Shown: positions 9,000 through 17,274 of the stretch, piece after piece | How positions within the stretch are numbered: position 1 is the first letter of the stretch | Layout: each line of letters opens with the position of its first letter | NCBI GenBank assembly: GCA_947178125.1 | Contig: CAMWXB010000006.1 | Span: 35,638 to 99,637 of the forward strand | DNA: 64,000 nt | DNA from: an uncultured Lachnospiraceae bacterium | GTDB taxonomy: Bacteria > Bacillota > Clostridia > Lachnospirales > Lachnospiraceae | Direction: 5' to 3' | Program-made: the position numbers and the translations under genes | Notes under the pieces: generated by a model | What the model was told of the DNA's origin: nothing | The model's input: the letters and a program-made list of their open reading frames with translations, nothing else | Databases searched by the model: none

Positions 9000-9851
9000 A
9001 TGAAAAAGAAACGTTACCGTAGGGGACATGTATCCATATGGACATATATTTTTGTAATCGCAATTGGCATTATCATGATGTATCCGATTATTTGGATGTT
9101 CTTTGCGACATTTAAGACAAATGCGGAAATTTTTGGGAGCATTAAGCTTTTGCCGGAGAAATTCAGTTTGCAGAGCTATATTGATGGGTGGAACGTAAAT
9201 GGCCGGATTACCTATACCACTTTTTTCATAAACAGTTTTACGCTTACACTGGTCACGACATTATTGACGGTCGTAGCTTGTTCCATTGTGGCATATGGCT
9301 TTGCCAGATTCAAATTTCCTGGTAAAAAGATTTTATTTGCGATATTGATTACGACAATGATGCTCCCGGATTCCATACTTTTGATTCCCAAGTATGCACT
9401 GTATAATTCCCTGAATCTTTTGGATTCTTACGCACCTTTTTATTTACAGGCTGGATTGGCATGCTATCCGTTTTTTGTTTTCATGCTGATTCAGTTTATA
9501 CGGGGACTTCCAAGAGAGCTGGACGAATCGGCATACATTGACGGCTGTAGTGAAATGGGGGTATTTGTGCGGATTCTGGCCCCGCTCATGAAGCCGGCAT
9601 TATTTTCAGCTGGATTGTTTCAATTTATGTGGATCTATAACGATTACACCAATGTTCTTATTTACGTTAATTCTGTTAAGAAGTATACGCTTTCTCTGGC
9701 ATTGAGATTGTCGCTGGATGCAGAATCCGTGATTCAGTGGAATAAAGTAATGGCGATGTCATTTTTGTCGCTGGTACCGCTGATCATTCTGTTCTTTGCG
9801 GCACAGAAGTATTTTGTGGAAGGCATTGCAACCAGCGGTTTAAAGGGATAA
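9000..9851 (+). CDS. Sugar ABC transporter permease (MalG/UgpE type)
   Basis: Second CUT1 permease subunit, 283 residues, with six predicted membrane segments and the EAA-type loop ESAYIDGCSEMGVFVRI. ATG at 9000 is preferred over 8988 because GAGG (8990-8993) precedes it by six bases. It is the last gene of the operon and overlaps the 3' end of the convergent histidine kinase gene by 12 bases, so no separate terminator is visible between them. Confidence 0.9.
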   Translation: MKKKRYRRGHVSIWTYIFVIAIGIIMMYPIIWMFFATFKTNAEIFGSIKLLPEKFSLQSYIDGWNVNGRITYTTFFINSFTLTLVTTLLTVVACSIVAYGFARFKFPGKKILFAILITTMMLPDSILLIPKYALYNSLNLLDSYAPFYLQAGLACYPFFVFMLIQFIRGLPRELDESAYIDGCSEMGVFVRILAPLMKPALFSAGLFQFMWIYNDYTNVLIYVNSVKKYTLSLALRLSLDAESVIQWNKVMAMSFLSLVPLIILFFAAQKYFVEGIATSGLKG

Positions 9852-11615
9852 AGAATCGGAAACCCCCTGAATGGGAATGGAGAAGGAAATAGCGGTTCCC
9901 AATCCTTCATGGCTCAAAATGCGAAGACGACTTTCAACACCGTAGTTCAGAATCAGTCGCTTATTGACATTATCCAGACCAATACGGCCTGCGGAAGTAT
10001 CCTGTGAAAGATTCTCGCGCAGGCTTTTTAATTTCAGGCGGCTCATGCCGACTCCATTGTCAATAACAGAGACATGGATTCTGTTATTTCTGACAAAAAT
10101 TCTGATTTTGATGTAACCATAGTCGGAGGCAGGACGCAGTCCGTGCGTAATGCTGTTTTCTATCAGTGGTTGTAAAATCAGGCGCTTAAAGGGAAGTGAC
10201 ATGATCTCATCTTCTGCGTCTTCGTATACGACAAAGCGGTCTGGGAACCGGTATTTTTGAATTTGTACATATTTACGAATGTTCTTGAGTTCATCATCGA
10301 TTGTTACAGGCATATCAGCAGGGGCCAGAGAGTACTTGAGAATATCCGACAGGTTTTCGATGATCGTATTTACCGGTGTGGGTTTTTTGACTTCCTTATA
10401 TACTTCAAAATCCAGTGTTTGGAGGGTGTTTACCATAAAATGTGGATTTATTTGGAGCTGGAGGGAACTGAGTTCCGCAACCTGTTTCTTATATTTTTGT
10501 TCTGCCAGCTGGCTGTTCAGGAAAGTCGTGTTTAAAAACAGGCGGATAACATTGTTCAGGATTAGGTCATATTCGCTTTCTACATTCTGCTTAGGAGAAT
10601 CATCCGTTGGAAAAATTCCCTTTTCCGCATCATCAAATAAGTCAATCACATATTGTATTTGTGAAAAATTGCTTTTCGTAGTCGTCAGAGAAAGGATAAA
10701 AACGAGAATACTGTTAGCAATGATGATAATGAGCGGCCAGGTCAGGTCATTCATAATGTTTTGGATGACTGTGCTAAGAGGAGTCATAAGAACAAAGGTC
10801 AGCCCATAATGATCATTGTGAATGGTATTTCGCATAAAAAGATTTCCACCCACGACTTCCCAGATGCCTTTTTTGGAAAACTGCGGTGTAGTTTGAAAGT
10901 AACCGGCGAAGTCAACAGGAGCGCCTTCCGTATCTGTATTGGTGATCAGAACGTCATTGTCGGCATTGAGAATAAAAAAATAGTTTTCCCAGGCAGGGGA
11001 TATGCTTTTCATATTGCTCAGGAAGGTATCGGTGGGAATATTGGCTACAATGATACCGTCTATATAAGACATTTTCTGGTAAATCGTAATAACATCAATG
11101 GCGCCTGAATTTTTCGAGGCAGGAATCCTGCGCGGAACAATATAATAAGTGATATCGTCAGGGAGTTGTGTGTAAATATCATACCATGAAGTATCATAAT
11201 AGTTCTGCAGGCTGCAAATGCCTTCGTTAGAGGAAAAGAAGCTGTCATACTGGTTCAGGAACAGGTAGATACTCTGAATAAAAGGGTGGGATTTTGCAGC
11301 ACTGTCCAGAATCGTCTGCATGCTGTTCAAAAAAACATAATCAGAGTAGCTGCTTGTTTTGAATAGAAAAATTTTACGGAGAGATAGCGATAACTGTGGA
11401 TTCAGAGTCATTAAATCCTGCTGGTAAAAACAATTGGCAGTGATCAGATCAAAGGTTTCATCCATGTTTTCCAGTGCATTCTGTGAAGCTGTATGAATAT
11501 TGTGAATACGGGAGCTTGCCGCCATAAAAAGAATGAAAACGAAGAGAACAAAGGCAGGTATCATGAGAATGGTAAAATAGTTTTTCAGGCGTTTCAGGAA
11601 GAATCTTCTAATCAT
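9840..11615 (-). CDS. YesM-like sensor histidine kinase
   Basis: Membrane sensor kinase of the LytS/YesM class. A membrane helix at about 15-33 and another at 293-311 enclose a ~260-residue extracellular sensor (Cache-like fold inferred). A short HAMP-like region follows, then the His_kinase box QINPHFMVNTLQTLDFEV with phospho-accepting His392, an N box LILQPLIENSITHGL and a G box NGVGMS/GRIGLDNVNKR. It is read second in an operon with the response regulator; the two frames overlap by 8 bases, so translation is coupled. YesM/YesN pairs typically sense an extracellular glycan breakdown product, sometimes through a binding protein, and activate the adjacent ABC operon, here the convergent operon at 6600-9851. 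Confidence 0.93.
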   Translation of the reverse strand: MIRRFFLKRLKNYFTILMIPAFVLFVFILFMAASSRIHNIHTASQNALENMDETFDLITANCFYQQDLMTLNPQLSLSLRKIFLFKTSSYSDYVFLNSMQTILDSAAKSHPFIQSIYLFLNQYDSFFSSNEGICSLQNYYDTSWYDIYTQLPDDITYYIVPRRIPASKNSGAIDVITIYQKMSYIDGIIVANIPTDTFLSNMKSISPAWENYFFILNADNDVLITNTDTEGAPVDFAGYFQTTPQFSKKGIWEVVGGNLFMRNTIHNDHYGLTFVLMTPLSTVIQNIMNDLTWPLIIIIANSILVFILSLTTTKSNFSQIQYVIDLFDDAEKGIFPTDDSPKQNVESEYDLILNNVIRLFLNTTFLNSQLAEQKYKKQVAELSSLQLQINPHFMVNTLQTLDFEVYKEVKKPTPVNTIIENLSDILKYSLAPADMPVTIDDELKNIRKYVQIQKYRFPDRFVVYEDAEDEIMSLPFKRLILQPLIENSITHGLRPASDYGYIKIRIFVRNNRIHVSVIDNGVGMSRLKLKSLRENLSQDTSAGRIGLDNVNKRLILNYGVESRLRILSHEGLGTAISFSIPIQGVSDSLSL

Positions 11616-12387
11616 TGTTTTCGCTTTCTGTTTTATTGTAGTCAGGAATAACGGGTTTTTTACCCATGCGGTATTCCTGCGGTGTAATTTTATAATAGTC
11701 TTTGAAGTTGCGGGAAAGATTTTTAGGATTTACATATCCTATGGCATCGGCAATATCATACAGTTTATAGTTATCATCAGAGAGCAGCGAAAGAGCTTTT
11801 TCCATTCGAATCTTCATGAGATAATCAGAAAAACTGATTCCGGCCGCAGCTTTAAAGGTGCTGGAGAGATAGGAAGTGGAAAAATGAACCAGAAGGGCGG
11901 CATCTTCAAGGGAAGCAGTACGATAATTTTTTTGCAGATACTCTTTGACAGTTTTGACCAGATTGTCATGGGATGAAGGAAAAACGGCCGAATTTGCGGC
12001 TTTTGAAGGATTTTTATTATCCAGTAGATTTTTGACCCGTGTAAAACAGGCTTCCATGGCATTGTATTTCATAGGCTTGATCAGGTAATCCACGACATGA
12101 TTGATGATCGCGGAACGGGCATATTCAAAGTCCTGATAAGCGGAAAAGAAAATAACGATTATATTGCTGTCCAGAAGATTTTGAGACAACTCAATACCTG
12201 TCATGCCGGGCATTTGTATATCTGTCATGACAACATCAATATCCTGATGTGCATTAATATGGTCTAAGGCAGTTTTGCCGTCGGTAAAAAAGCCCGCGAC
12301 TTCAAAGCCGAGATTTTCCCATGGAAACAAATGAACAAGACCTTCTCCTATTTTCGGCTCATCATCCACAATTATGATACGGTACAT
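11608..12387 (-). CDS. YesN-like response regulator with AraC-type HTH
   Basis: Two-component response regulator of 259 residues. The receiver domain (1-120) has the acidic pair VDDE at 8-11, phospho-accepting Asp56 in VVMTDIQMP and the conserved Lys in LIKPM near 105. Residues about 150-245 form an AraC/XylS double HTH (SLEDAALLVHFSTSYLSSTFK, then IADAIGYVNPKNLSRNFK). It lacks the long middle domain of large YesN proteins, so it is a compact version. First gene of the two-component operon, with its own TG-extended promoter. Most likely target: the activator-dependent promoter at 6534. Confidence 0.93.
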   Translation of the reverse strand: MYRIIIVDDEPKIGEGLVHLFPWENLGFEVAGFFTDGKTALDHINAHQDIDVVMTDIQMPGMTGIELSQNLLDSNIIVIFFSAYQDFEYARSAIINHVVDYLIKPMKYNAMEACFTRVKNLLDNKNPSKAANSAVFPSSHDNLVKTVKEYLQKNYRTASLEDAALLVHFSTSYLSSTFKAAAGISFSDYLMKIRMEKALSLLSDDNYKLYDIADAIGYVNPKNLSRNFKDYYKITPQEYRMGKKPVIPDYNKTESENND

Positions 12388-12467
12388 AGTTTTATCTCCA
12401 ATGACTGCCGCTGTACAAGCACGGTCAGTTTGCCAAATACTGTTTCATGCTTTTCTTACTAACGCTC

Positions 12468-12495
12468 ATTATATCATATGGTGAAGGAAATGCAA
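12468..12495 (-). promoter_or_regulatory. Promoter of the two-component operon
   Basis: On the minus strand, TTGCAT (12495-12490), 16-base spacer, TG-extended TATAAT (12473-12468). Confidence 0.6.
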
Positions 12496-12514
12496 GGAGG
12501 GCTTGTATTTTCGC

Positions 12515-12543
12515 TTGTGGGTCCGTCCGCTTCATGATAGAAT
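12515..12543 (+). promoter_or_regulatory. Promoter of S66 peptidase gene
   Basis: TTGTGG (12515-12520), 17-base spacer, TG-extended TAGAAT (12538-12543). The block CTTCATGATAGAATGGAC is shared exactly with the GH95 promoter at 4111-4128. Confidence 0.7.
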
Positions 12544-12621
12544 GGACACCATAATAGTTCAGGCGGAGAAACGAGAACTTGGCATTGGTTATCGCCGTCT
12601 TACAGAAGGGTGTGAGGGTTG

Positions 12622-13716
12622 ATGAACAGACCATATAAATTAAGAAAAGGCGACAGAGTGGCAATCGTCAGCTTATCGAGCGGGATGCTGGGAGAGGAAT
12701 TTTGCAGCCACAATCTGGAAATCGGCACGAGAAGGCTGAAAGAATATGGGCTGGAGCCGGTCTTTATGGAAAATGCGTTGAAAGGAATCGAATATTTAAA
12801 AGAACACCCGGAGGCGAGGGCAGCCGATTTAAAACAGGCTTTTACAGATGATTCGATTGCCGGAATCATCTGTGCCATCGGTGGGGACGATACTTATCGG
12901 CTGTTACCATATCTCATGGAAGATAGGGCATTCATCAATGCGGTAAAAAATCACCCGAAGCTGTTCACGGGATTTTCTGACACGACTGTCAACCATTTGA
13001 TGTTTTACCGGCTCGGACTGCGTACTTTTTACGGGCCGAATTTTATCTGTGACCTGGGAGAGATTGCGGAGCATATGCTGTCATACAGCAGGACGGCTTT
13101 TGAAAGTTATCTGGAGGGAAACTCGTATGGTCAGATTTTTTCCAGCGGGGTGTGGTATGAGGAAAGGACCGATTTTTCGAAGGCGGCAGTCGGAACGGAC
13201 CGTATAGAGCACAGGGAAGAACGGGGATATGAGCTTTTGCAGGGGCCGGAAGTTTTTTCCGGGGCACTGCTCGGCGGCTGTCTGGAAAGTCTCTATGATA
13301 TTATGACGAGCACACGTTATGCAGACGAAAAGGAAGTCTGTGAAAAGTACGGTATTTTTCCGGCCAAAGAGGAATGGGAAGGGAAAGTCCTGTTCGTCGA
13401 GACCAGTGAGGAAAAGCCGGCGCCCGCGTTGGTGGAAAAGGCGCTGGCGGCCCTGAAGGAACGGGGTGTGTTTGAGGCGGTAAGCGGCGTTCTTGTCGGA
13501 AAACCGCAGGATGAGGCTTACTACGAGGAATATAAAGAAGTATACCGGCGGGTCATAGACGATGAAAGAATGCCCATTGTATACAATGTGAACTTCGGTC
13601 ATGCGACACCCCGGTGCGCGCTGATGTATGGAGCCCCGGTCAGGGTCGATATGGCGGAAAGAAAGATAGCATATGTGGAGCCGGAAACGGAGAGATTCCG
13701 GAAGCGGTTTCGGTGA
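12622..13716 (+). CDS. S66 family peptidase (LD-carboxypeptidase/MccF-like)
   Basis: Serine carboxypeptidase of the S66 family, 364 residues. The nucleophile elbow GFSDTT puts the catalytic serine at residue 119; Glu260 in LFVETSE and His327 in NFGHATPR complete the expected Ser-Glu-His triad. The N-terminal GDRVAIVSLSSG and IICAIGGDDTYRLLPYL are typical. LdcA members trim murein tetrapeptides, whereas MccF members cleave the amide of microcin C-type toxic aminoacyl nucleotides; length and motif spacing lean toward the MccF-like branch, but this is not decisive. No signal peptide, so cytoplasmic. ATG at 12622 is preceded by GAGGG; a TTG directly before it is an alternative. Monocistronic with a clear promoter. 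Confidence 0.85.
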   Translation: MNRPYKLRKGDRVAIVSLSSGMLGEEFCSHNLEIGTRRLKEYGLEPVFMENALKGIEYLKEHPEARAADLKQAFTDDSIAGIICAIGGDDTYRLLPYLMEDRAFINAVKNHPKLFTGFSDTTVNHLMFYRLGLRTFYGPNFICDLGEIAEHMLSYSRTAFESYLEGNSYGQIFSSGVWYEERTDFSKAAVGTDRIEHREERGYELLQGPEVFSGALLGGCLESLYDIMTSTRYADEKEVCEKYGIFPAKEEWEGKVLFVETSEEKPAPALVEKALAALKERGVFEAVSGVLVGKPQDEAYYEEYKEVYRRVIDDERMPIVYNVNFGHATPRCALMYGAPVRVDMAERKIAYVEPETERFRKRFR

Positions 13717-13726
13717 AACATTTCTA

Positions 13727-13754
13727 TTGCGGAAACGGATGGATAGAGTATAAT
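13727..13754 (+). promoter_or_regulatory. Orphan sigma-A promoter
   Basis: TTGCGG (13727-13732), 16-base spacer, perfect TATAAT (13749-13754). It points into the aldo/keto reductase remnant and may now serve the HAD gene at 14127. Confidence 0.5.
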
Positions 13755-14055
13755 AAGAACGTATACAGACATTCCGCCGCCGACGGAGGATTGTGAGCAG
13801 TTATGGAATCCCGAGAACTACAAGAACGGCAGCAAGGGCATCGACCCGGAGCGGAAAGCGCTGTATGAACTGTGCGGGCGGGAAGGCGTTGCAATCGATG
13901 TCATGAAAGCATTTGGCGGCGGTGATATGCTTCATGAGGAGTATTCTCCGTTCGGGGCTGCTTATAATGAATATCAATGTATTGACTATTGTCTGACGAG
14001 GCCGGGTGTCGTGGCGGTCATGGCGGGATGTCATGGAACTGTCCGTTTGCGGTAG
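13745..14055 (+). pseudogene. Aldo/keto reductase 3' remnant
   Basis: An open frame without a start codon encodes only the C-terminal third of a ferredoxin-type aldo/keto reductase: LWNPENYKNGSKGIDPERK, then VAIDVMKAFGGGDMLHEEYSPFG and CIDYCLTRPGVVAVMAGC. It opens right after an in-frame stop at about 13742 and ends at a stop at 14055. The N-terminal barrel strands, catalytic Tyr/Lys/His residues and the usual tail are all absent, so it is a dead fragment. A different frame over its last bases (about 14028-14102) reads MSWNCPFAVGIIEKMKKAAE and stops, as if a second gene tail had been joined here. No transposase or repeat marks the junction. Confidence 0.7.
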
Positions 14056-14126
14056 GCATCATCGAGAAGATGAAAAAGGCGGCAGAAGTATTTGGATATT
14101 AATAAAAAGATAAAATAACAGAATGG

Positions 14127-15041
14127 ATGAAAGGCAAGACCATTAAAATGACAGGGAGAGATACCACGGGACAATGCACTGAATCACAATGTGCTGCAGA
14201 GCGGCGTATCGCAGTGCGGTGTATCGCACTGGATATGGACCGGACGACTTTGAACAGCGAAGGCCGTCTGTCGGCCGGGAACAGGAAGGCGCTTGAGGAA
14301 ATCATTGCGGCAGGCGTTCATGTGATTATCGCCAGCGGCCGTGCTTTTGATACGCTGCCGAAGGACATGGTGGAACTGCACGGTGTGGAATATGCAATTA
14401 CGCTGAACGGCGCCGCTATGTACCATGTGCCCACCGGAAAATGCCTGAAACGCTATCGGCTTTCGGAGAAGGCCGCAGAGGCGGTCATGAAGGCGACGGA
14501 AGGGGAAAGCGTGACTTATGAGGCTTTTATCGATGGCAGCGCTTATGCGGGAAATGATTTCTTAGAAGATCCGGAAGCATTTGGCGTTACGCCGCAGGCA
14601 GTAGAATATGTGCGGACGACCAGGCGCGGTGTGGACGATATTGCCCGATTTATTTACGAAAACATGTATCGCCTGGACAGTATGGATATGATCGTCCGGG
14701 ATGATGTACAGCAGAGAAAAATCTGGCAGAAAGTCGCGGAAGCAACGGATGAAGTTTACATAACATCATCTATCAGAAATCTCGTCGAAATTGCCGATAA
14801 AAATGCCGGAAAGAAAGCGGGTCTTGCTTTTTTTGCGGAACTGCTCGGTCTGAAAAGAGAAGAGACAGCGGCTTTTGGGGATGCGGACAACGATATCGAT
14901 ATGATACGCTATGCCGGCTGCGGCATTGCAATGGCCAACGCCTCTGAAAGTTGTAAAAGGGCAGCGGATTTTATTACCGGACACCATGATGAGGACGGTG
15001 TTGCAGAGGGACTCAGGAAAATATTGAAATTAATATCGTGA
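14127..15041 (+). CDS. Cof-type HAD-superfamily phosphatase
   Basis: Class IIB (Cof/YidA) HAD hydrolase, 304 residues including an odd Gln/Arg/Cys-rich front of about 30. Motif I is DMDRT at 36-40 (Asp36 nucleophile, Asp38 acid/base): the usual glycine between Asp and Thr is Arg. Motif II is IIASGR, and motif IV is AFGDADNDIDM with the metal-binding aspartates. Such enzymes dephosphorylate sugar phosphates or cofactors such as FMN or PLP; substrate unknown here. The start at 14127 lacks a good ribosome site; 14148 is an alternative. The 27-bp inverted repeat follows about 40 bases after its stop. Confidence 0.87.
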   Translation: MKGKTIKMTGRDTTGQCTESQCAAERRIAVRCIALDMDRTTLNSEGRLSAGNRKALEEIIAAGVHVIIASGRAFDTLPKDMVELHGVEYAITLNGAAMYHVPTGKCLKRYRLSEKAAEAVMKATEGESVTYEAFIDGSAYAGNDFLEDPEAFGVTPQAVEYVRTTRRGVDDIARFIYENMYRLDSMDMIVRDDVQQRKIWQKVAEATDEVYITSSIRNLVEIADKNAGKKAGLAFFAELLGLKREETAAFGDADNDIDMIRYAGCGIAMANASESCKRAADFITGHHDEDGVAEGLRKILKLIS

Positions 15042-15054
15042 CAATATATGTCCT

Positions 15055-15083
15055 TCGACTGGAAAAAGAGACATTGTTATAAT
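15055..15083 (+). promoter_or_regulatory. Candidate promoter reading into the inverted repeat
   Basis: TCGACT (15055-15060), 17-base spacer, perfect TATAAT (15078-15083). Transcription would begin inside the left arm of the 15083-15179 repeat. Confidence 0.4.
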
Positions 15084-15179
15084 CCGGCTTTCGGCTGCGG
15101 AGCATGTATAGCTCCTTTGTCGGCACGCTCTTCAAGGGCCTCCGCAGGAACAATACATGTTCCGCAGCCGAAAGCCGGA
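15083..15179. repeat. 27-bp inverted repeat with 43-base loop
   Basis: Left arm 15083-15109 and right arm 15153-15179 are reverse complements with one mismatch (a G-U pair in RNA). No T run follows, so it is not a standard terminator. It could be a stable RNA hairpin, a REP-like element or the relic of a small palindromic insertion. Confidence 0.8.
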
Positions 15180-15224
15180 CTGCAACGGGATATCTCACTC
15201 CTGGCACAGAATATGGAAATTTTC

Positions 15225-15254
15225 TTGCCAAGCGCACATCATATAGTATATAAT
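15225..15254 (+). promoter_or_regulatory. Promoter before small protein and met operon
   Basis: TTGCCA (15225-15230), 18-base spacer, perfect TATAAT (15249-15254). It is the nearest clear promoter upstream of both the small gene at 15360 and metNIQ. Confidence 0.6.
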
Positions 15255-15359
15255 AGGTACGAGGTTGACATAAGGCATATAGTTTATCGCAGATATGCGT
15301 ATTTGTCTATTGCGGATTGCAGATTCGCAATTTTGGCAGCGGATTTATATGGGGGTGGC

Positions 15360-15638
15360 ATGATGGCGGCAATGGCATTTAACAGCGTATTCTTTAACCA
15401 CGAGATACCTTTTTGCAAAGTATATGGTGTGGACGAGAAAGAAAAACTCGAGAAGATTTTCCTGAAAAACGGGATTTCTTTCTGTATGAAATGGCAGAAG
15501 AACAGGCCATGGGAGCGTTTTTGGAATAAAGATTTTATCGGAGAAAGTGTTTTTACGGTGCATATTAATGAGGCGGACCGGAACAGAGCGAAGGATTTGA
15601 TTGCAGACTTGGACTGTGCGGCATTCCAGCTTTCCTAG
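15360..15638 (+). CDS. Small protein, possibly DUF2007-like
   Basis: A 92-residue cytoplasmic protein of unknown role. The frame stays open far upstream, but that part would cross the 27-bp inverted repeat and is not protein-like; ATG at 15360 is preceded by GGGGGTGG. The layout FCKVYGVDEKEKLEKIFLKNG ... FTVHINEADRNRAKDLIADL (beta-helix, then beta-helix with a closing acidic strand) resembles small putative signal-transducing DUF2007 proteins, an inference from pattern only. It lies 43 bases before metN and could be the first gene of that operon. Confidence 0.55.
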   Translation: MMAAMAFNSVFFNHEIPFCKVYGVDEKEKLEKIFLKNGISFCMKWQKNRPWERFWNKDFIGESVFTVHINEADRNRAKDLIADLDCAAFQLS

Positions 15639-15681
15639 AAGGCGTCCGGGTGCGGCGGACTGAGCGAGAATGGGGACTTAC

Positions 15682-16467
15682 ATGGAAGACAAATTTATTG
15701 AAGTAAAGCAGCTGTATAAAACATTTCATACGAAGAAGCAGGACATCGAGGTCTTAAAGGGAATCGATCTTTCGGTGGAGAAGGGAGAGATTTATGGCAT
15801 TGTGGGCTTCAGCGGCGCCGGAAAATCTACGTTGGTCAGATGTATCAACCGGTTGGAAGAACCCGACAGCGGAAGTGTCAAGATCGGTGATAAAGAGATA
15901 ACCGCGCTCGGGAAAGCGCAGCTGAACGAGCAGAGAAGAAAAATCGGCATGATCTTCCAGCAGTTCAATCTTTTCGATTCCATGACGGTAGCGCAGAATA
16001 TTGCTTATCCGTTAAAACTGACCGGAACTTCTTCCAAAGAAGCCGATGCGAGGGTGGAAGAGATGCTGGCATTAGTCGGACTGACCGAGAAGAAAAATGC
16101 CTATCCGGGCGAACTTTCTGGCGGTCAGAAGCAGAGGGTCGGCATTGCAAGGGCTCTGGCGAACCGGCCGGACGTGCTCCTGTCGGATGAAGCGACGAGC
16201 GCGCTCGACCCGCAGACAACGCTTTCTGTGCTGGATTTGCTGAAAGAAATCAATAAAAAGCTTGGACTGACGATCATCCTGATCACGCATGAACTGGAAG
16301 TGATCAAATACACCTGTCATCGGATGGCGGTCATGGAGGATGGAAAAATCCTGGAAAAAGGACCTGTCAGGGATATTTTCCAGAATCCCGAATGTGCGAC
16401 TGCGAGAAACTTTATCGGCGTTTATAATAAATTCAGAAGTGATTACTGGCAGGAGGATGCGGAATGA
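15682..16467 (+). CDS. metN: Methionine ABC transporter ATP-binding protein
   Basis: ATPase of the D/L-methionine importer. Walker A GFSGAGKST at 42-50, Q-loop FQQFNLF, signature LSGGQ at 145-149, Walker B VLLSDE with catalytic Glu170, and the H-loop His in ITHELEVIKYTC. At 261 residues it stops soon after the nucleotide-binding fold and lacks the C-terminal NIL (ACT-like) domain that lets E. coli MetN be inhibited by internal methionine, so allosteric shut-off is probably absent. ATG at 15682 has GGGG six bases before it; an in-frame ATG at 15670 is possible. Its stop overlaps the metI start by four bases. Confidence 0.93.
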   Translation: MEDKFIEVKQLYKTFHTKKQDIEVLKGIDLSVEKGEIYGIVGFSGAGKSTLVRCINRLEEPDSGSVKIGDKEITALGKAQLNEQRRKIGMIFQQFNLFDSMTVAQNIAYPLKLTGTSSKEADARVEEMLALVGLTEKKNAYPGELSGGQKQRVGIARALANRPDVLLSDEATSALDPQTTLSVLDLLKEINKKLGLTIILITHELEVIKYTCHRMAVMEDGKILEKGPVRDIFQNPECATARNFIGVYNKFRSDYWQEDAE

Positions 16468-17174
16468 GTTTATATAAATATTCTTTTTGGGAAGTATTGC
16501 GGCATTCCTTCAGTGCAGAAGTCTGGGAGCAGGTGGTTCCGGCAATCAGTGAGACGATGTACATGGTCGGTGTTTCTTCTGTTTTTGTTCTTGTCTTTGG
16601 GATTCTGCTCGGTCTGATTTTGGTCATGACGAGTAAGGAAGGGCTGATGCCCTGTAAGATCATACATACGATTCTGGGCGCTGTCATTAACTGTTTCCGT
16701 TCCCTGCCGCAGGTCATCATCATCATCGTGATGCTGCCGGTCGCAAGAGCGTTAGTCGGTAAATCGTATGGTTCCAATGCCTGTATCATTTCGCTCGTGG
16801 CAAGCTGTGTGCCGCTTTTTGCGCGGCTTGTGGAAAGCAGTCTGTTAGAGCTTGATAAGGGAAAAATCGAAGCGGCGAAAGCGATGGGAAGCGGGAATTT
16901 CCGCATTTTATTTACGATCATGGTTCCGGAGACACTGCCTTCTCTGATCAGAGCATTTACGAATGCGGTCGTTATCGTTATTTCCATGACGGCGCTTGCC
17001 GGAAGCTTTGGCGCGGGCGGTATCGGTTATATCGCGGTAACATACGGTTATACACGGTTTCAGCACGATCTGTTATTTGCGACGATTATCGTACTCATCG
17101 TCATTGTACAGGCTGTGCAGCTCGTGGGAGATACAATCTCCAAACTGATTTTGAAAAAACGTCATTTAATATAA
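16464..17174 (+). CDS. metI: Methionine ABC transporter permease
   Basis: Membrane subunit of the methionine importer, 236 residues with about five membrane helices and the docking loop EAAKAMGSGNFRILFTI. Start overlaps the end of metN (ATGA), so the two are translationally coupled. The polar front (about residues 1-25) precedes the first helix at about 30-55. Confidence 0.93.
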   Translation: MSLYKYSFWEVLRHSFSAEVWEQVVPAISETMYMVGVSSVFVLVFGILLGLILVMTSKEGLMPCKIIHTILGAVINCFRSLPQVIIIIVMLPVARALVGKSYGSNACIISLVASCVPLFARLVESSLLELDKGKIEAAKAMGSGNFRILFTIMVPETLPSLIRAFTNAVVIVISMTALAGSFGAGGIGYIAVTYGYTRFQHDLLFATIIVLIVIVQAVQLVGDTISKLILKKRHLI

Positions 17175-17187
17175 AACTGACAGATAG

Positions 17188-17206
17188 GCCGTTGACAGAC
17201 AACGGC
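17188..17206 (+). other. Short hairpin between metI and metQ
   Basis: A 7-bp stem (GCCGTTG with CAACGGC, loop ACAGA) in the 100-base gap between metI and metQ. No T run follows. It may set differential expression of the lipoprotein. Confidence 0.35.
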
Positions 17207-17274
17207 AGAAAATCTGACATTTAAGACGGCGGGAGCCGATTAAATGAATATATTTAGAAAAGAGGAGAAAAATT

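Noticed and set aside
15048..15359. N-terminal extension of the small protein at 15360
   Set aside because: It would translate through the 27-bp inverted repeat and a promoter; GGGGGTGG before 15360 marks a better start.
15639..15681. SAM riboswitch or T-box before metN
   Set aside because: The gap is only 43 bases and shows no such structure; the hairpin at 15083 lacks riboswitch core features as far as can be read by eye.
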